Positions 39,537-49,119 of a DNA stretch of 64,000 nucleotides are shown here, piece after piece (within the stretch, counting starts at the first letter, position 1; every line of letters starts with the position of its first letter). The notes beneath the pieces were generated by a model. The model did no database searches. It was not told where the DNA came from and worked only from the letters and a program-made list of their open reading frames with translations. The position numbers and the translations under genes were made by a program. Origin of the DNA: Rickettsiales bacterium UBA4270. GTDB lineage: Bacteria > Pseudomonadota > Alphaproteobacteria > Rickettsiales > Deianiraeaceae. The DNA lies in contig DGWA01000003.1 in NCBI GenBank assembly GCA_002395105.1, forward strand, positions 1-64,000, given 5' to 3'.

Positions 39537-40623
39537 TTTTCATTATTTCATAAAACCTTTTAAGAAAAAAATTAGTGTCATTATTGTTATTTGAGAATAA
39601 AAAAGTATATCCAAGATTATTATGTTTTTCACTAAAACCAACAACATTTTTATATCCACTATCATAGTAATTTGCTACCATATTTTTAGATAAATTAGTG
39701 ATTTGTTTATAACATAAATTGCTTGCATGAAATAAATTATTATTCAAATCTACTATTGTGTAATCATTAATTCTAAATGTACTGTTGTCTATTATTTCAG
39801 TTTCGGATGCAAAAATTTCAGCAATTAATATCGCTCCGTTTCCAATTCCTAAAACAGGAATATTACTTTCTAAAAGTTTTTTAATTTCAGATTTACTGTT
39901 TTTATCAATAAAGTCTGTGTTGCATGCAAAATGAGGAATAATTACTCCATCAATTTTTTTACATTCATATAGATATTTTATATGTGAATACGTTTCTGTA
40001 TATGGTATCATGAATACATCAAAGTATATGCTTATTAAATTTAATAATTGCGTTTTATTGTTGTTAAAGCTTAGTACTGCGATACTTTTATTTTTAACAT
40101 TTTTTTTAATTAAATTGTTATGATCTAATAAATATGGTTTAAAAGATTGATATTTTTCTAAAAAATTTGTCTGATAAAATTTTGGCATCAAGCTAATTTT
40201 TCTATCAATTTCTTTCAAGAAATTATTTTTCATTTTTTCAAGTTTTCTTGAAAAAAATAATGCACATTTAATGTTGTTAGATGGTTTACTTCCATTCTTT
40301 TTTAACAAAAAAGAGATATTTTTTTGAGTTAAATCTTGCACTATCGTTATATTTTTATTATTATTTTGATTTAAAAAATTGTTAGCAATAATGACTATAT
40401 GATTATTAAGTTGATTATCTATCTTTATAAATGCATTATTTGTTGTAAAAAAAATTGTCTCATTTCCGCAATCTTGTAGGTCAGATATTGAAAATATTCC
40501 GTCTACCGCGCATAAATAACCAAAGAAAATTCCGGTTTTTCCATTAGCAGAAACATCGATTTTTATTCCATTTTCAAAAACTAAAACAGCATTTTTTGTG
40601 TTATTTTTTTTAGTAGAAAACAT
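39523..40623 (-). CDS. CarA-like protein without the glutaminase active site (pseudoenzyme)
   Basis: A 366-residue protein that follows the carbamoyl-phosphate synthase small subunit (CarA) layout throughout: AVLVFENGIKIDV at the start, a D-x-x-x-K/L-T-like segment NITIVQDLTQKNISFLLKK, then a class I glutamine amidotransferase-like half (SIAVLSFNNNKTQLL, DGVIIP, SNIPVLGIGNGAILIAEIF). The catalytic Cys of GICLGHQ is replaced (GIGNGA, about residue 255) and the His-Glu pair of GHPE is replaced by FLFSNNNN near the end. No carB is adjacent. The relationship is judged by eye from colinear patches and needs a profile search; a decaying or repurposed protein are both possible. It sits 36 bases after infB. 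Confidence 0.55.
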   Translation of the reverse strand: MFSTKKNNTKNAVLVFENGIKIDVSANGKTGIFFGYLCAVDGIFSISDLQDCGNETIFFTTNNAFIKIDNQLNNHIVIIANNFLNQNNNKNITIVQDLTQKNISFLLKKNGSKPSNNIKCALFFSRKLEKMKNNFLKEIDRKISLMPKFYQTNFLEKYQSFKPYLLDHNNLIKKNVKNKSIAVLSFNNNKTQLLNLISIYFDVFMIPYTETYSHIKYLYECKKIDGVIIPHFACNTDFIDKNSKSEIKKLLESNIPVLGIGNGAILIAEIFASETEIIDNSTFRINDYTIVDLNNNLFHASNLCYKQITNLSKNMVANYYDSGYKNVVGFSEKHNNLGYTFLFSNNNNDTNFFLKRFYEIMKNARK

Positions 40624-40659
40624 AACAATACTTTGTTAGAGTATTTATAATTTTTATTT

Positions 40660-43242
40660 TCAATATTTATTATTAAATTGATAATTTATTGTAACTATTT
40701 TTTTCTCTTCTTTTATAGTAAAGAATTCAAGAATATCTCCTGGTTTTATGTCTTCATTTTTTTCTAATCCAATTCCGCATTCTTTACCGCTTTGTATATC
40801 TTTAATGTTTTCTTTACCATGTTTTAAACTATTGCATTTTGTCTCAAACACAGATAAATTATTTCGCATTACTGCCACATTAGATCCTACACAGATTGCG
40901 CCATCTTTAACAAGACAACCTAATATTTTACCAACTTTTGATATTTCAAATATTGTTTTAACTTCTGCATGACCTTGGATTGTTTTCTTTACTGCTGGTT
41001 TCAACTTTCCAATTAAAATGTTCTCAATGTCATCAAAAAGTTCGTAAATTATTTTGTAATCGTGAATTTCAACATTTTTATTTTCAGCTTCTTCCAATAC
41101 TTTTTTATCAGCTTTTTGAGTATTGAAAGTCATTATATAACCATTACAAGATTGTGCAAGAAGCACATCACTTTCATTCACAGCTCCGACGCCACTATGA
41201 ATTACTTGTGGTTTAGCCTCGTTATTATTTATTTTTTCTATTGTATTAACAATTGCTTCAAGACTTCCTTTTGTATCTGCTTTTATAATAAATTGAACTT
41301 TTTTAGTTTCTTTTTCTCCATTTTTTAGTTTAGATAATAAATCAGCAGTTGTTGAACTAAGTTTTGCATTTTGAGCATTAACTTTTGCTTCATTTTTTCG
41401 TTGTTCGAGTATCTCTTTAACTTCTTTTTCATTTTTTACTGCATAGAATATGTCGCCAGCCTCGGGAACGGCATTTAAACCTAAAATCTCAACAGGAACA
41501 GAAGGTTCTGCTGTTTTTAACATTTTTCTATTTTCATCAAACATGCATTTTATCTTGCCATATTGTTCGCCTACGATTATAAAATCCCCTTGTTCCAGTA
41601 TACCTTCTTTAACTATAATCGTCGCAAGTGTTCCACGTTGTTTATCCATTTTTGCTTCTATAACGAAACCCTCCGGAGTACCATCGTATGATGCTTTTAG
41701 ATCCAACATTTCGGCTTGTAGTAATATTGCTTCTAGTAGTTTATCTATATTTTTTCCTTCTTTTGCAGAGATTGGTACAACAATCACGTCACCACCAAAT
41801 TCTTCTGGTAAAAGTTCATATTGCATTAGCATTTGTTTTGTTTTTTCTATATTTGCTTCTGGCTTATCGATTTTGTTTATTGCTACAATTATTGGAACAT
41901 TTGACGCTTTTGCATGACTTATAGCTTCCTCAGTTTGTGGCATAATTCCATCATCAGCGGCAATGACAATAATCACTATGTCTGTAATTTTTGCACCTCT
42001 TGCTCTCATTTTAGCAAAAGCTGCATGTCCTGGGGTATCTAAAAAAGTAATCCATTTGTCGTTAATCTTGCTTCTGTAAGCACCTATGTGTTGTGTTATA
42101 CCACCAGCTTCTCCGCTTGCGACAGAAGTTTTACGTATTGTATCAAGCAATGTTGTTTTACCATGATCTACATGCCCCATTATTGTAACTATTGGAGGTC
42201 TTGTTTTTAAGTTTGTTCTGCTTTTTTTTATTTTTGCTATAAATTCATTTTCAGCATCATGATCTGATATTTTTTTTATTTTATGTCCATAACAATCAAC
42301 TATTAGCTCTGCTGTATCTCCGTCGATGATTATTTCATCTATATTTTCATTATCATCTAAATTGATGTCTATTTTTTCTTTTTTAATTGCATTAATTAAT
42401 GATTTTAAAGAAATAGACATTTGATCTGCTAAATTTGCAAGTGTTATTTTGTTGTTGTAAATACTTATTTCTTTAATAACTGGAACATTGAATTTAACTT
42501 TATTTGCATTGTTTCCGATTGATTTTCTAATTTTTTTTTCTTTTTGCAATGAATTAGTGCTGTTTATACCAGATAGTTTTACTGATATCACATTACCAAG
42601 TATGTCATCAATTTCAGTATCAAGTTCTATGTTATTTGACATTGTTTTTAACATACTATTTATACTGTATTTATCAACATTACCACCTGTATTTGATGTT
42701 TTTCTTAGCGACTGTTTATCATTATCTTTTTTAAAATTATTGTTGTTAAGCTTTATTTTAATGTTTGTACTTTTTTTATAGTAATCATTGTTGTTATTTC
42801 TTTTGAATGTTGAAAATTTTTTTTTCTCAAATGATGGCTTAAAACTATTATTATTTTGTTTAAAAAACTGTCTTTTACTTTCACTATTGTCATTTCTGTT
42901 GGGGTTTAATTTTGTTTGAAAATTTAAAACTGGCTTTCTAAATTGTAATTTTTGTTTTGAATTTTCATTATTACTGTTGCTGTATGAAAAATTCCTGCTT
43001 TGAAAATCTGTTTCTCCGTTTGATTGCGAAAATTGCTGATTGGAAAAAGAATTCTTTTGATTAAAATTTTGTTTAAAACCATTAAAATTATTATTTGAAT
43101 TATTTTTGTTAAAATTTCTTGTAAAAACACTACTTTTTTCAAACTTCTTTTTTACAAAATTTCCATTTTCATTAAACTCATTTCTATTAGAATATGATGT
43201 TTTTTTAAATTTTTCCTTATCAAAGTTATCAAAAGAGGACAT
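40660..43242 (-). CDS. infB: Translation initiation factor IF-2 with Asn/Phe/Gln-rich N-terminus
   Basis: GTPase that brings initiator tRNA to the ribosome, 860 residues. G1 is [17 protein letters not shown], followed by [14 protein letters not shown]3 DTPGHAAF, G4 NKIDKPE and G5 SAKEG, then the C-terminal domains. The first roughly 190 residues are dominated by Asn, Phe, Ser, Gln and Lys in imperfect repeats (such as [16 protein letters not shown]), unlike the usual Lys/Glu/Ala-rich IF-2 extension. It leads the minus-strand run ending at 32.1 kb; nusA and rbfA are not in the expected positions, at least on the upstream side. Confidence 0.96.
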   Translation of the reverse strand: MSSFDNFDKEKFKKTSYSNRNEFNENGNFVKKKFEKSSVFTRNFNKNNSNNNFNGFKQNFNQKNSFSNQQFSQSNGETDFQSRNFSYSNSNNENSKQKLQFRKPVLNFQTKLNPNRNDNSESKRQFFKQNNNSFKPSFEKKKFSTFKRNNNNDYYKKSTNIKIKLNNNNFKKDNDKQSLRKTSNTGGNVDKYSINSMLKTMSNNIELDTEIDDILGNVISVKLSGINSTNSLQKEKKIRKSIGNNANKVKFNVPVIKEISIYNNKITLANLADQMSISLKSLINAIKKEKIDINLDDNENIDEIIIDGDTAELIVDCYGHKIKKISDHDAENEFIAKIKKSRTNLKTRPPIVTIMGHVDHGKTTLLDTIRKTSVASGEAGGITQHIGAYRSKINDKWITFLDTPGHAAFAKMRARGAKITDIVIIVIAADDGIMPQTEEAISHAKASNVPIIVAINKIDKPEANIEKTKQMLMQYELLPEEFGGDVIVVPISAKEGKNIDKLLEAILLQAEMLDLKASYDGTPEGFVIEAKMDKQRGTLATIIVKEGILEQGDFIIVGEQYGKIKCMFDENRKMLKTAEPSVPVEILGLNAVPEAGDIFYAVKNEKEVKEILEQRKNEAKVNAQNAKLSSTTADLLSKLKNGEKETKKVQFIIKADTKGSLEAIVNTIEKINNNEAKPQVIHSGVGAVNESDVLLAQSCNGYIMTFNTQKADKKVLEEAENKNVEIHDYKIIYELFDDIENILIGKLKPAVKKTIQGHAEVKTIFEISKVGKILGCLVKDGAICVGSNVAVMRNNLSVFETKCNSLKHGKENIKDIQSGKECGIGLEKNEDIKPGDILEFFTIKEEKKIVTINYQFNNKY

Positions 43243-43370
43243 GAATTTTTCATAGTTAAAAATGATTTATTTTAATTGCAAGAAAATATTATCTGTAAAA
43301 CAATTAATCATATTAAGATTTTTCTTGATTTTTAATTAAATTAATTGTGAAAGATTTGTGAAATAATTTT

Positions 43371-43832
43371 ATGTCTTTTGAAAATAAAAAACCATTCGAA
43401 GCAATAGTTGGCTGCGTTGTGTTATTGCTTTGTGGGCTTTTTTTTACACACATAGTAAAAATAAATGGAACAACTAAGGTAGATAAATATAGAGATATTT
43501 TATATGCAAAGTTTAACAACATAGAAGGCATAAAAGCTGGTGCAGATGTGAAAATTGCAGGTGTTAGAGTTGGAACTGTTGAAAATATACAATTAGATCC
43601 AAACATTTTTCAAGTTAAAGTAAAGCTTAATGTATTAGAAAATCTAAATATTCCAGATGATAGTATTTTATCAATTACGAGTAGTGGCCTTTTTGGCGAC
43701 AAATTTTTAGATATAAAACCTGGAATTAGTGATAGTGTTTTGACAAACGGTGCATCTTTTATTAACACTAAGTCGGCAATAAACTTAGACGATCTTATTG
43801 GTAAAGTAGCGACATCGTTGGCAAAAAAATAA
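43371..43832 (+). CDS. mlaD: MlaD-family (MCE) lipid-transport periplasmic subunit
   Basis: Inner-membrane-anchored periplasmic ring subunit of the Mla phospholipid trafficking system. One span (about residues 10-27) precedes the MCE domain with AKFNNIEGIKAGADVKIAGVRVGTV and SSGLFGDKFLDIKPG. The length (153) is normal for the single-MCE form. mlaE lies about 19 kb away and mlaF is not in the window, so the operon is dispersed. The gene is 10 bases upstream of obgE. Confidence 0.9.
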   Translation: MSFENKKPFEAIVGCVVLLLCGLFFTHIVKINGTTKVDKYRDILYAKFNNIEGIKAGADVKIAGVRVGTVENIQLDPNIFQVKVKLNVLENLNIPDDSILSITSSGLFGDKFLDIKPGISDSVLTNGASFINTKSAINLDDLIGKVATSLAKK

Positions 43833-43842
43833 CATTCATCCT

Positions 43843-44841
43843 ATGGGAGATAAGCGTTTTTTTGATGAAGTTGATGTTTACATGCAAGCTGGCAACGGAG
43901 GTGATGGTTGTTGTTCATTTCGTAGAGAAAAATTTATTCCGAAAGGTGGGCCAGATGGTGGAAACGGTGGAAACGGTGGTGATATTGAACTTATTGCTCG
44001 TGGAAATTTAAACACATTATTGTTCTTTCATTATAATGTTCATCACATTGCTGAGAATGGAAAGAATGGTTCAGGGAAAAATATGACAGGTGCAAGTGGA
44101 TTAAAAAAAGAGCTTTTTGCTCCAATTGGTACGCAAATTCTAGATAGAAGTGGAAAAATATTGTTAGCAGACCTAAATAATGAAGGTGATAAATATATAG
44201 TTGTTCATGGAGGTGCTGGTGGAATAGGAAATATGGCATTTAAGACATCAATAAATCAAGCACCGAGACAAGTAACAAAAGGTGAAATTGGTGAATCTGG
44301 TTGGTTTAAATTAAGGTTAAAAATGCTGTCAGATGTCGGATTGGTTGGGCTTCCTAATGTTGGTAAATCTAGCATAATTTCTGCACTTACAAACGCAAAA
44401 GCTAAAATAGGAAATTATTCTTTTACAACAATAAAGCCTATGCTTGGTGTTATAAAAAGAGGAAGAGGGAGTATTGTTATGTGCGATATTCCTGGAATAA
44501 TTTATAATGCACATAAAGGTGCAGGTCTTGGAGATAAGTTTTTAAAACATATAGAAAGATGTAAAATACTTTTATTTGTATTAGATGCTTCAAGTGAACA
44601 TATTTTAGAAGATTATAAAACTATAAAAAACGAGATAAAACAATATAATAAAAATATTTTAAAGAAAGATATAATTGTTGCTTTTAATAAGATTGATCTT
44701 GTTGATGATCTTAAATTAAAGAATGAAGTTTCTCAATTTAAAAAAGCTACAAAAATAAAACCAATTTGTATATCTACAATTAGTCATTTTGGCCTGAATG
44801 ATTTAGTTAAACTGCTGTTTAATATGTGTAAAAATGGTTAA
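43843..44841 (+). CDS. obgE: Obg-family GTPase
   Basis: Ribosome-associated GTPase of late large-subunit assembly, 332 residues. The Gly-rich Obg fold (GNGGDGCCSFRREKF, then repeated GGNGGNGGDI) fills residues 1-160; the G domain has G1 GLPNVGKSSIISAL, the Thr of switch I, DIPGIIYNAHKGAGLG and NKID. The usual acidic C-terminal tail is absent or very short. It overlaps the next gene by 8 bases. Confidence 0.95.
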   Translation: MGDKRFFDEVDVYMQAGNGGDGCCSFRREKFIPKGGPDGGNGGNGGDIELIARGNLNTLLFFHYNVHHIAENGKNGSGKNMTGASGLKKELFAPIGTQILDRSGKILLADLNNEGDKYIVVHGGAGGIGNMAFKTSINQAPRQVTKGEIGESGWFKLRLKMLSDVGLVGLPNVGKSSIISALTNAKAKIGNYSFTTIKPMLGVIKRGRGSIVMCDIPGIIYNAHKGAGLGDKFLKHIERCKILLFVLDASSEHILEDYKTIKNEIKQYNKNILKKDIIVAFNKIDLVDDLKLKNEVSQFKKATKIKPICISTISHFGLNDLVKLLFNMCKNG

Positions 44842-45271
44842 AAAATATAAGTATTTAGAGTTTGAAAAACTTGTAAGAGATAAAAATCCAGATACAATTA
44901 TTGCAAGTGGCGGTGAGATAAATTTTGAAATTCTTTCGAAGGAAAGAAAAATACAGTTATTGAAAGAAAAATTAGTTGAAGAAGCTAATGAAGTTTTAGT
45001 TGCTGAAAATTGCGATGAAATAGCAGAAGAGATTGGTGATGTTTTAGACGTCTTACATGAATTAATAAAGTCGTCGTGCATTAAAAATAGGAAGATACGC
45101 AAGGCAAGAAGATTTAAAGCTAAACAAAGAGGAAAATTTAAAAATGGAGTATACTGTCATTATGTTAAATTTCCAGTTGAAATAAACGAAAAATGGATGA
45201 AAAAATATAAGGATATAACTTCAAAAATAGAAAATAAAAGAATAATAGCACAAAAAAAACGTGATAATTAG
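44834..45271 (+). CDS. MazG/PRA-PH-like nucleotide pyrophosphohydrolase
   Basis: A 145-residue all-alpha NTP pyrophosphohydrolase of the house-cleaning type (COG4997-like). The start FEKLVRDKNPD is diagnostic and the metal-binding acidic helix appears as KLVEEANEVLVAENCDEIAEEIGDVLDVLHEL. The C-terminal part is basic and unique. The family removes non-canonical nucleoside triphosphates; the substrate here is inferred. It overlaps obgE by 8 bases, which suggests cotranscription. Confidence 0.78.
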   Translation: MVKKYKYLEFEKLVRDKNPDTIIASGGEINFEILSKERKIQLLKEKLVEEANEVLVAENCDEIAEEIGDVLDVLHELIKSSCIKNRKIRKARRFKAKQRGKFKNGVYCHYVKFPVEINEKWMKKYKDITSKIENKRIIAQKKRDN

Positions 45272-45317
45272 TTATTGAAAATTATAAATTTAAGTCATTA
45301 AAAAGTGTAGTTTTTAT

Positions 45318-45956
45318 ATGCAACCAGAGATAAAGTATTTTATTAATGATTTACCAAGTGATTTAGAATTAAAAGGCTCAATAGCTATAGATACAGAAGC
45401 AATGGGGCTTAAATATAATATAAGAGATAGGTTATGCGTTGTACAACTTTGCGATGAAAATGGTTTAGTTTGTTTAGTGCACTTTCCAGATAATAAGTAC
45501 GATTGCCCAAATTTAAAAAAAATATTAATCGATAAGAATAGACAAAAAATATTTCATTATGCCCGCTTTGATGTTGCAATTATGCGTAAATATCTTGGTA
45601 TAAACAGTTTTGAAAACATTTTTTGTACTAAAATTGCTTCACGTTTTGCAAGAACTTATACAGATAGTCATAGTTTAAAAACTTTGGTTAGTGAGTTATT
45701 ACATATAGAATTAAAAAAGGAACAACAATGTAGCTATTGGGGAGCTAATGAGTTATCAGATGCACAAAAACATTATGCCGCAAATGATGTATTATATTTA
45801 CATGCATTACGAGATAAATTAATTGAAATGTTAAAAAAAAGTGGTCGTTATGAAATTGCCTTAAAATTCATGGCCTTTGTTGATAATGTTTGTACTGCGG
45901 ATATGCTTGGTTTTGAAGAAGATTTATTCCGTTGTCGCGATGAAAAGAGTAAATGA
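45318..45956 (+). CDS. Ribonuclease D-type 3'-5' exonuclease, short form
   Basis: DEDD-family exonuclease with only the catalytic domain (212 residues): IAIDTEAMGL (first Asp-Glu), FHYARFDVAIM (second Asp) and AANDVLYLH (fourth Asp with Tyr). The two HRDC domains of classical RNase D are missing, as in the short alphaproteobacterial version. A role in RNA 3' trimming is inferred from the family. Its stop overlaps the next start as ATGA. Confidence 0.88.
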   Translation: MQPEIKYFINDLPSDLELKGSIAIDTEAMGLKYNIRDRLCVVQLCDENGLVCLVHFPDNKYDCPNLKKILIDKNRQKIFHYARFDVAIMRKYLGINSFENIFCTKIASRFARTYTDSHSLKTLVSELLHIELKKEQQCSYWGANELSDAQKHYAANDVLYLHALRDKLIEMLKKSGRYEIALKFMAFVDNVCTADMLGFEEDLFRCRDEKSK

Positions 45957-46843
45957 TATTTACATTTATGGCTAGAAGTAGTTTTATATTAGCTTGTATT
46001 ATATACTTATTTAATAGTATAGGTAATGTTTCACAAGGTATTTTTATTAAATACTTTCAACAGACAAATGGTATAAATATGTATCATTTAATAACATTAA
46101 AATGTATTATAATTAGTATTGTTCTTTTACCGTTTATATTAAAAAATTTAAAGTGTTTTTTTAATAAATTACACATAGTTATTTTGTTAGCAACTCTTTA
46201 TGCTTCGGACATGATATTCTACAATAATGGTTTAAAAGGTATATCAGCAAATACTGCAACTATAATTTTGTTAATGGTTCCATTATGGATTATTGTTTTT
46301 GGACGTTTTATATTAAAAGAGCACAAATTTAATAAAGTAAATGCAGTTTGTATTTTTATTTGTTTGTTAGCAATTTTTTCTACTCTTTTTGGAGAAATTA
46401 AAATTGAAGGTTTCAATAATGGATATATTTATGTTTTTATAGATAGCTTAATAATACCTTTATCATTAATCTTACAAAAAAAATTTAACGATTGTCGACC
46501 AGTTTTGTATGCTATATGGACAAATGCAATTGTTCTTGGTGTGATTAGTTTTTTAATGAGCGGATTAATATTACCGGAGTTTAATAAGGAAAATGTTTTT
46601 TCTGGCTTTGTTGTAGCATTTTTTGATATAATGGAATGTGGAGCCGTATATATTGCATATCAAATGACAGAAGTTGCATTGCTTCAACCAATACGTTTTA
46701 CACGTTTACCAATAGCTATGGTAATGAGCCTCTTTTTATTAAATGAAAAACCTACATATATTCAAGTATCTGCTGGTTTAGTAATCATTAGTATGAATTT
46801 ATTTTCGATGTGGTATTCGAGAAAATATCAATCAAATAAATAA
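45953..46843 (+). CDS. EamA/DMT-family metabolite transporter, copy 2
   Basis: A 296-residue transporter with about ten spans and clear paralogy to the protein at 32.8-33.7 kb: LLMVPLWIIVFGRFIL, LILQKKFNDCRPV, YIAYQMTEVALLQPIRFTR and LLNEKPT. The ATG at 45953 overlaps the RNase D stop (ATGA), giving translational coupling; the ATG at 45968 (MARSSFIL) matches the paralogue start better. The substrate is unknown; host-metabolite import is an inference from intracellular relatives. Confidence 0.85.
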   Translation: MIFTFMARSSFILACIIYLFNSIGNVSQGIFIKYFQQTNGINMYHLITLKCIIISIVLLPFILKNLKCFFNKLHIVILLATLYASDMIFYNNGLKGISANTATIILLMVPLWIIVFGRFILKEHKFNKVNAVCIFICLLAIFSTLFGEIKIEGFNNGYIYVFIDSLIIPLSLILQKKFNDCRPVLYAIWTNAIVLGVISFLMSGLILPEFNKENVFSGFVVAFFDIMECGAVYIAYQMTEVALLQPIRFTRLPIAMVMSLFLLNEKPTYIQVSAGLVIISMNLFSMWYSRKYQSNK

Positions 46844-46861
46844 AGTTTTATTTTATTTTTT

Positions 46862-48198
46862 ATGACAAAAAACTCTTTTTTTTCTCTCTCTCTCTCTCGA
46901 CTTCTGAGAATTCAGAGTTTATAAACAAACTCTATATTAGCGACAACTTAAATGTTTTGAATGGTTTAAATAGCGAAAGTGTTGATTTAGTTTATTTAGA
47001 CCCGCCCTTTAATTCAAAAAGATTATACAATGCTCCAATAGGAAGCCGTGCGGAGTGCTCACAATTCAAAGACACTTGGAAGTGGAGCGATGTAAATGAG
47101 TATCAACTTGATATAATTGCAAATGACTTTCCAGAGTTGGCGGACTATATTGAAATTATAGACAGAATTAGTGATATGTCAATGAAGGCATATATTACTT
47201 ATATGGCTCAAAGAGTTATACAACTTCACAGAATTTTAAAACCAACAGGTTCAATTTATTATCACTGCGACCCAACGGCAGGGCATTTTGTAAAGTTGAT
47301 GTTAGATTGTGTGTTTGGTAAAGAGAATTTTCAAAACGAACTAATTTGGCAGTATTTTGCAGGTGGAAAATCAAAACAAAGATATTCAAGAAAACACGAT
47401 AATTTATTTTTTTACTCAAAAAGTGAGAATTTTTACTTCAATTATTTCAAAATTAAAAGATATTTAGATTTCAAGCCATCGTTAAAAGATGAAAGTAAAG
47501 ATGCAGAAAACGGACAAGATGAAGTCGGTTATTATAGTATGATTGGTTGCCCTGATGTATGGCAAATTAAAAGTGTCTTTAATTTATCAAAAGAGCATAC
47601 CGGCTACCCAACACAAAAACCACTTGCATTGCTGGAAAGAATAATTAAAGCATCTTGTCCGGAAGGTGGAATTGTTCTTGACCCATTTTGTGGTTGTGCT
47701 ACAACTTGCGTAGCGGCACAAATATTAAAAAGACATTGGATTGGAATTGATATTGAAGATAAGGCCGTTGATTTGTTGATTGAAAGATTGGAACAAGACG
47801 GAAATTTGAGAGACACAGAAATATCACAACTTGATTTAAAATATAAGGAAGCAGGAAAAGATTTTATAGTTTTAAATTGTGAAAAAGATGAAAACAAACT
47901 TCCACACAGGACAGATATTGAAACCAAAAATATTGACGAACCAAAGACCAAACTTGAAATCAAAAAGTTTTTATATCAAAAACAGCAACACAAATGCAAT
48001 GGTTGTGGATGCGAATTTACTATTGATTTGTTTGACATAGACCACATTGTCCCAAAGGCTTGTGGTGGTGGAGATTATCTTGAAAACTACCAACTTTTAT
48101 GTAGAACTTGCAATACAACCAAAGGTGCAAGACCAATGGCATTTTTATTACAACGTATTGATTTGATTAGAAAAAAAAGAAGAGAAATAGAGTATTAA
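46862..48198 (+). CDS. Phase-variable DNA methyltransferase fused to an HNH nuclease domain, in an apparent OFF state
   Basis: An N4-cytosine/N6-adenine DNA methyltransferase of the order in which DPPF (motif IV) precedes FxGxxT-like motif I: YLDPPFNS near the start and LDPFCGCATTCVAA near 47.7 kb, plus GYPTQKPLALLERIIK between them. The C-terminal 75 residues are an HNH nuclease-like domain: CNGCGC, DIDHIVPKACGGG, NYQLLCRTCNTTKG, with zinc cysteines. The ATG at 46862 reads into a (TC)8 tract and hits TAA at 46922 after 20 codons. Loss of one TC unit (or gain of two) joins it to the enzyme frame, adding NKLYISDNLNVLNGLN, the typical family N-terminus. The current frame has only a TTG at 46957, which removes that part. 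Bases differ from neighbours (CCG, GCC, GAC codons), suggesting acquisition. Confidence 0.85.
46883..46898 (+). repeat. (TC)8 dinucleotide tract in the methyltransferase start
   Basis: Eight TC units lie 21 bases after the ATG at 46862. Such tracts mutate by slipped-strand mispairing at high frequency and are the usual switch of phase-variable modification genes. The tract follows a run of Ts, and I saw no comparable one elsewhere in the window. Confidence 0.95.
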
Positions 48199-48223
48199 AT
48201 CTATAAATTTATTATTTTTTTAC

Positions 48224-48249
48224 ATCTATTGATAATTTTTGATATAGAT
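48224..48249 (+). terminator. Weak hairpin after the methyltransferase
   Basis: ATCTAT and ATAGAT form a 6-pair A-T-rich stem with a 14-base loop, followed by AAATTATTTTT. It could be a weak terminator before the promoter of the next gene. Confidence 0.25.
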
Positions 48250-48280
48250 AAATTATTTTTGTTTATATTTTATAAATCTT

Positions 48281-48308
48281 TTGCATTCTTGTTATAAAAT
48301 AGTATTAT
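48281..48308 (+). promoter_or_regulatory. Possible promoter before the PlsY-like gene
   Basis: TTGCAT, 16-base spacer, TATTAT, ending 22 bases before the ATG at 48331. Together with the hairpin just upstream it suggests that the downstream gene is not cotranscribed with the methyltransferase. Confidence 0.35.
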
Positions 48309-48330
48309 ATAGTTAGTTAATTTGATTAAT

Positions 48331-49116
48331 ATGTTTAAGATGTCTATATTTTTTTTATTAACATACTTAGTGTGTTCAATTCAGATGAAACATGCTATAA
48401 ATTTAAAAATACCTCATAATTTAGCTGGTAAGGCTTTTATAAAGGTTATTCGTTTTTTTCGTAATTTTTATCCAAAATTTTCATTTAAATTATTCTTTAA
48501 AGTATTAGATTACGCTAAGTGTCCTATGTTTGTGATACTATCAGCTTTATTATTTAATAATAAATATTTAACAGATTTAACTGCAATAGTTTCATATACT
48601 GCACATTATTTTCCAATTTGGTCTGGTTTTAATAATAATAGTAGAAATTTTATAGGCATTATATTAACTGGCTTTATTCTTGATCCTATAACTGGTGTAA
48701 GTATGCTTTTTGCATATTTGTTATCTGCTTATGGTTTTGGATATACATCTGTTGCAACAACGTCATCTATGATGGTAGGAATGATTAAAACGTTAATACA
48801 TATTGCTTTCTTTGATAGTAATGATTATGTCGAGGCTGTTTTTTTCATTTTCTTTGGTGTATTAGCAATTTACAGAAATAAAAGAGCATTAATGTATATA
48901 TGTGAAAAATCTGTAAAAAAAGATATAAAATTTTATAAATTTGGTGAAAAAAAAATATCAACAAAATTATCAAATAATAAGCTTAATTCAAAAAAAGCAG
49001 TAACAAATAAATATAAGAAAACATCAAAAAAGAAAAGTGATGTATATAGAAACTATAAGAAATTTTATAAAAACAATCAAAAATTTGCCGAGAAAGATAG
49101 GAGATATGAAAAGTAA
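48331..49116 (+). CDS. Divergent PlsY-like membrane protein (glycerol-3-phosphate acyltransferase family)
   Basis: A protein of about 260 residues with several spans in the first 195 residues and a Lys-rich C-terminal tail. The segment SYTAHYFPIWSGFNNNSRNFIGIILTG corresponds in place and shape to the PlsY motif GHxFPVWLGFKGGKGVAT, and the N-terminal SIQM...I resembles the GSGNIGATN region only loosely, so the key glycines are degraded. PlsY transfers acyl groups from acyl-phosphate to glycerol-3-phosphate. Activity is uncertain. The ORF opens at an upstream ATT-adjacent start; the first ATG in frame is 48331, or 48340 for MSIFFLLTYLV. Confidence 0.45.
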   Translation: MFKMSIFFLLTYLVCSIQMKHAINLKIPHNLAGKAFIKVIRFFRNFYPKFSFKLFFKVLDYAKCPMFVILSALLFNNKYLTDLTAIVSYTAHYFPIWSGFNNNSRNFIGIILTGFILDPITGVSMLFAYLLSAYGFGYTSVATTSSMMVGMIKTLIHIAFFDSNDYVEAVFFIFFGVLAIYRNKRALMYICEKSVKKDIKFYKFGEKKISTKLSNNKLNSKKAVTNKYKKTSKKKSDVYRNYKKFYKNNQKFAEKDRRYEK

Positions 49117-49119
49117 TTT

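Noticed and set aside
46957..48198. TTG at 46957 as the normal start of the methyltransferase
   Set aside because: The open frame upstream encodes a conserved family N-terminus and leads to an ATG plus dinucleotide repeat, so the TTG is likely an artefact of ORF calling.
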